13,743 nucleotides of DNA from Nitrospira sp. Lineage in GTDB: Bacteria > Nitrospirota > Nitrospiria > Nitrospirales > Nitrospiraceae. Location of the stretch: positions 1 through 13,743 of the forward strand of contig JABMDE010000049.1 in the NCBI GenBank assembly GCA_015904055.1. Direction: 5' to 3'. The notes under the pieces were generated by a model that saw only the letters and a program-made list of their open reading frames with translations, was not told where the DNA came from and ran no database searches. Below, in pieces: positions 11,113 through 13,743 of the stretch; position 1 is the first letter of the stretch, and each line of letters starts with the position of its first letter. The position numbers and the translations under genes are program-made.

Positions 11113-13743
11113 CTTCCTTTACGCTCCATATGGCGTGGCGGGAAACGCGCGCGGCATGGCGGCACTTTCTCTATTTCCTGGTCTGCATTGCCATCGGCGT
11201 CGGGGCCTTAACAGGCGTCTCGCTCTTCGGAGCACAGGTCGAGCAGACGGTCACCAAAGAAGCACGGAGCCTCCTGGGCGGTGATCTCGAAATCCGGTTG
11301 TCGTGGCAGGTGAGTCCCGCCGGTCAAACCGTCCTGGACTCGCTACGAGATCGCGACGTGGCACTGACCCATATCAGCGAACTGGTCGCCATGGCAGCGA
11401 AGGCTGCACCATCGACGACCGGGCAACAGACGCAAATCATTGAGCTCAAAGCCGTTGAGCCACAGTACCCGTTGTATGGTTCACTTCGACTGGAACCCAA
11501 CGGCAATCTGGCAGCACTCCTTGGCCGGCAAACCAGCACGTGTCGTGAACCTCTGTGTTTTGGCATAGTCGTCCAGGAGTCGTTGTTGATCCGAATGGGA
11601 CTCTCTGTCGGCGATCAACTCAAGATCGGTCAAGGGCAGTTCATCATTACCGGTGTCGTCAGGACAGAGCCGGATCGCATGGCCAATGCCTTCAGCCTTG
11701 GCCCTCGGGTCTTCATGTCACAAGAAGGGCTGCACGCGGCTGACCTGATCAAATTGGGCAGCCGGGTTCGCGAGCGATATCTGCTGAAAATCCCGAGTGC
11801 GATGGCCCCGGAACCGCTGCTATTTGAATTGAGAGGGCGACTGGCCTCTGATTCAGCCCGCGTGTCGGGCTATCGCGATGCACAACCGCAACTGAAACAG
11901 TCGTTGGAACAACTGACCCGATATTTGGGTCTGATCGGGTTGACGGCGCTGTTCGTGGGAGGGCTGGGAGTCGCCACCTCGGTTCATGCCTTTATCCGGG
12001 AAAAGCTGAATACCATCGCGATTCTGAAGACAGTCGGAGCGGATTCCCCGACGATCATGTGGACCTATGTGCTGCAGGCGATGCTCCTCGGGCTGGTGGG
12101 AAGCCTCGTGGGGCTGATCATCGGTGTGCTCCTCCACCAGGGGCTGCCGTGGATGATCGCAGCGCTGATGGCGTCGGATCTGCTCGATCAATTGGGCTTC
12201 GCGAAGGGAGGGATGGAGATATCATTCGCTCCTTTGGCTAAGGGATTGGCGTTGGGCCTGCTATCCACACTGCTTTTTACCCTATGGCCGTTGCTGACAA
12301 TCCGCGACATCAAGCCGGCTCGGATTTTTCGCCGTGATGTCGCTCCGCTGACTGCCTCCGTCGATCCTGTGCGAACTCGCTGGTGGCAGTTGTGGCAAGG
12401 AATGGATCGAGTCAAAGCCCTCACGTCAATCGGCATCGGCCTGGGACTGACCCTCCTCTCTATGTGGCAAGCCGGCTCCTGGAAAGTCGGGACGCTCTTC
12501 ATTCTTTCATTTACAGCTGCCGTGGTACTGTTGGGCCTTTCGGCCCGTGTGGCACTCTCGGCCCTCAAGAAATGGCCGCGCCCGGAGCATCTCATCCTTC
12601 GCCAGGCGTTAGGGAACGTCGTGCGGCCGGGCAGTCAGGTCGTGGGCATCACGATCGCCATCGGCATCGGAGTCATGGTCGTGACCACGGTTTCCCTTGT
12701 TGAACGGTCATTGCTCACGCAGGTCGGCGAGAACCGGCCGACCGATGCTCCGAGCTTTTTCTTTATTGATATCCAGCCCGATCAGTCTGAGGAGTTTGTC
12801 GCGCTCCTCCGCCGGCGATCGAACGATCCCACCCCCAAGTTGACTCCGCTGATTCGATCACGTCTCTCCGCGCTCAAGGGCCGTGCTATCAAAATGGAAC
12901 CGATGTCCGAGGAGGAAGAGCAGAGGGAGAAGACTGCGGAGAAAGAAGAACGGCGGAAGAAATGGTACCTGACCCGCGAGTACGTCTTGACGTTTCTTCG
13001 CGACCTTCCCAAAGACAACAAAATTGTTCAGGGGGCCTGGTGGAAACCGGGACAGGTCTTTACCAAACCGCTGATCTCGATCGAGGAAGATGCCGCCAAG
13101 CAACTCGGCCTCACGGTCGGAGATACCGTTGAATTGGATATCCAAGGCACGCCGCTCACAGGAGAAATCAGCAGCATCCGGCAAGTGGAGTGGGGGAACT
13201 TCTCGACCAACTTCTATATGATCTTTTCACCCGGTGCGCTGGACGGAGCCCCACAGACCTATGTCGCGACCGTTCATGTGACGCCGTCCGAAGAGTTTGC
13301 ACTCCAACAGGCCGTCGTCACCTCATTTCCAAATGTGACGGCCATCAATATCGGCGACGTCCTCGACAGTTTCGCGCGAGTGCTCGATCGATTGTCCCTG
13401 GCCATCCGTACGGTGGCGCTGTTCTGTGTGCTGTCCGGCGGTCTCGTCATGGCGGCAGCGCTGGCTGCCACCCGTTACCGACGCCTGTACGAATCGGTGA
13501 TTCTGAAAGCCCTGGGGGCCACACGTGGAGTGATCGCGCAAACCTTTGCCGTGGAGTATGCCTTGCTGGGGGCCTTAGGCGGGCTGCTCGGCAGCGTGCT
13601 CGCAAGCGCCTTGTCCTGGGCGGTGCTTTCACTTTCAACCGTGTTCGACCTGGCCTGGAGCCTTCAACCGGCCGTGCTTGCCACGGGCTTCGTTGCGACG
13701 GTCACACTCACCCTGCTGGTAGGCTTTCTCAGCACCTATCGCA
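11109..13743 (+). CDS. ybbP: ABC transporter permease, YbbP/FtsX family (partial)
   Basis: The frame is open from the ATG at 11109, which overlaps the ybbA stop, to the window edge: 878 codons and no stop seen. The layout fits the YbbP family of large FtsX-type permeases, with two FtsX cores. There is an N-terminal membrane helix (LYFLVCIAIGVGALTG), a first extracytoplasmic domain (GGDLEIRL onward), and a block of membrane helices around 11930-12300 carrying the FtsX motif FIREKLNTIAILKTVGA. Further helices follow near 12430-12570 and 12640-12690, then a second extracytoplasmic domain and a final helix block from about 13390 with YESVILKALGATRG. An unusual Glu/Lys/Arg-rich stretch lies at about 12899-12963. 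With YbbA it should form a transporter or a mechanical-force ABC complex of the LolCDE/MacB kind; the substrate is unknown. The C-terminus lies outside the window. Confidence 0.92.
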   Translation, partial: MTSFTLHMAWRETRAAWRHFLYFLVCIAIGVGALTGVSLFGAQVEQTVTKEARSLLGGDLEIRLSWQVSPAGQTVLDSLRDRDVALTHISELVAMAAKAAPSTTGQQTQIIELKAVEPQYPLYGSLRLEPNGNLAALLGRQTSTCREPLCFGIVVQESLLIRMGLSVGDQLKIGQGQFIITGVVRTEPDRMANAFSLGPRVFMSQEGLHAADLIKLGSRVRERYLLKIPSAMAPEPLLFELRGRLASDSARVSGYRDAQPQLKQSLEQLTRYLGLIGLTALFVGGLGVATSVHAFIREKLNTIAILKTVGADSPTIMWTYVLQAMLLGLVGSLVGLIIGVLLHQGLPWMIAALMASDLLDQLGFAKGGMEISFAPLAKGLALGLLSTLLFTLWPLLTIRDIKPARIFRRDVAPLTASVDPVRTRWWQLWQGMDRVKALTSIGIGLGLTLLSMWQAGSWKVGTLFILSFTAAVVLLGLSARVALSALKKWPRPEHLILRQALGNVVRPGSQVVGITIAIGIGVMVVTTVSLVERSLLTQVGENRPTDAPSFFFIDIQPDQSEEFVALLRRRSNDPTPKLTPLIRSRLSALKGRAIKMEPMSEEEEQREKTAEKEERRKKWYLTREYVLTFLRDLPKDNKIVQGAWWKPGQVFTKPLISIEEDAAKQLGLTVGDTVELDIQGTPLTGEISSIRQVEWGNFSTNFYMIFSPGALDGAPQTYVATVHVTPSEEFALQQAVVTSFPNVTAINIGDVLDSFARVLDRLSLAIRTVALFCVLSGGLVMAAALAATRYRRLYESVILKALGATRGVIAQTFAVEYALLGALGGLLGSVLASALSWAVLSLSTVFDLAWSLQPAVLATGFVATVTLTLLVGFLSTYR

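Noticed and set aside
1..13743. CRISPR array or complete insertion sequence
   Set aside because: No regularly spaced direct repeats and no transposase or Cas-like protein were seen in any frame.

Overview
The window looks like a chromosomal segment of a Nitrospira-like bacterium (Nitrospirota). This is an inference from three things: the moderately high GC of the coding part, the gene content (divergent tesA / ybbA-ybbP, a MoxR-DUF58-TgpA cluster, a ChaN-type lipoprotein), and a palindromic intergenic repeat of a kind I associate with Nitrospira genomes. No taxonomic marker gene is present, so the assignment is tentative.

Layout. (1) Bases 1-440 are AT-rich with no gene seen. They lead into a strong sigma-70 promoter and a solitary tRNA-Gly(GCC) at 507-581. 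(2) Bases 582-2234 are an accessory patch. They hold a 66-residue putative Fic antitoxin (+ strand) that meets a Fic-domain toxin (- strand) tail to tail with a 62-bp overlap, a start-less DUF429-like remnant carrying a 20-bp inverted repeat, and about 290 bp of non-coding sequence. (3) Bases 2235-5601 (- strand) are a damaged MoxR-DUF58-TgpA cluster. moxR is intact behind a good promoter, a 122-bp palindromic element begins at its stop codon, and a deletion joins the first ~61 codons of the DUF58 gene, one base out of frame, to a TgpA-type transglutaminase gene that has lost its start. (4) Bases 5697-6979 (- strand) hold a methyltransferase-like gene of unknown family interrupted by an apparent 1-base frameshift. 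(5) Bases 7105-9474 (+ strand) hold a ChaN-type lipoprotein, a SWIM zinc-finger/coiled-coil protein and a 62-residue exported or membrane mini-protein with a strong promoter and ribosome binding site. (6) Bases 9566-13743 hold tesA (-) diverging from ybbA-ybbP (+), separated by a near-symmetric -10 element. ybbP runs off the right edge.

How the genes work together. The Fic protein and the small SxxxEG protein look like a class I Fic toxin/antitoxin pair in an unusual convergent arrangement. MoxR, DUF58 and TgpA proteins normally form one membrane-associated ATPase/transglutaminase unit, which appears to be disabled here at the DUF58/TgpA step, unless the assembly is wrong. TesA and YbbA/YbbP repeat the divergent arrangement known in Escherichia coli: an SGNH lysophospholipase/thioesterase beside an ABC transporter of the MacB/LolCDE-like FtsX superfamily. 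Two independent one-base frame breaks beside short homopolymers raise the question of sequencing error; the DUF58/TgpA deletion is too large to be explained that way.
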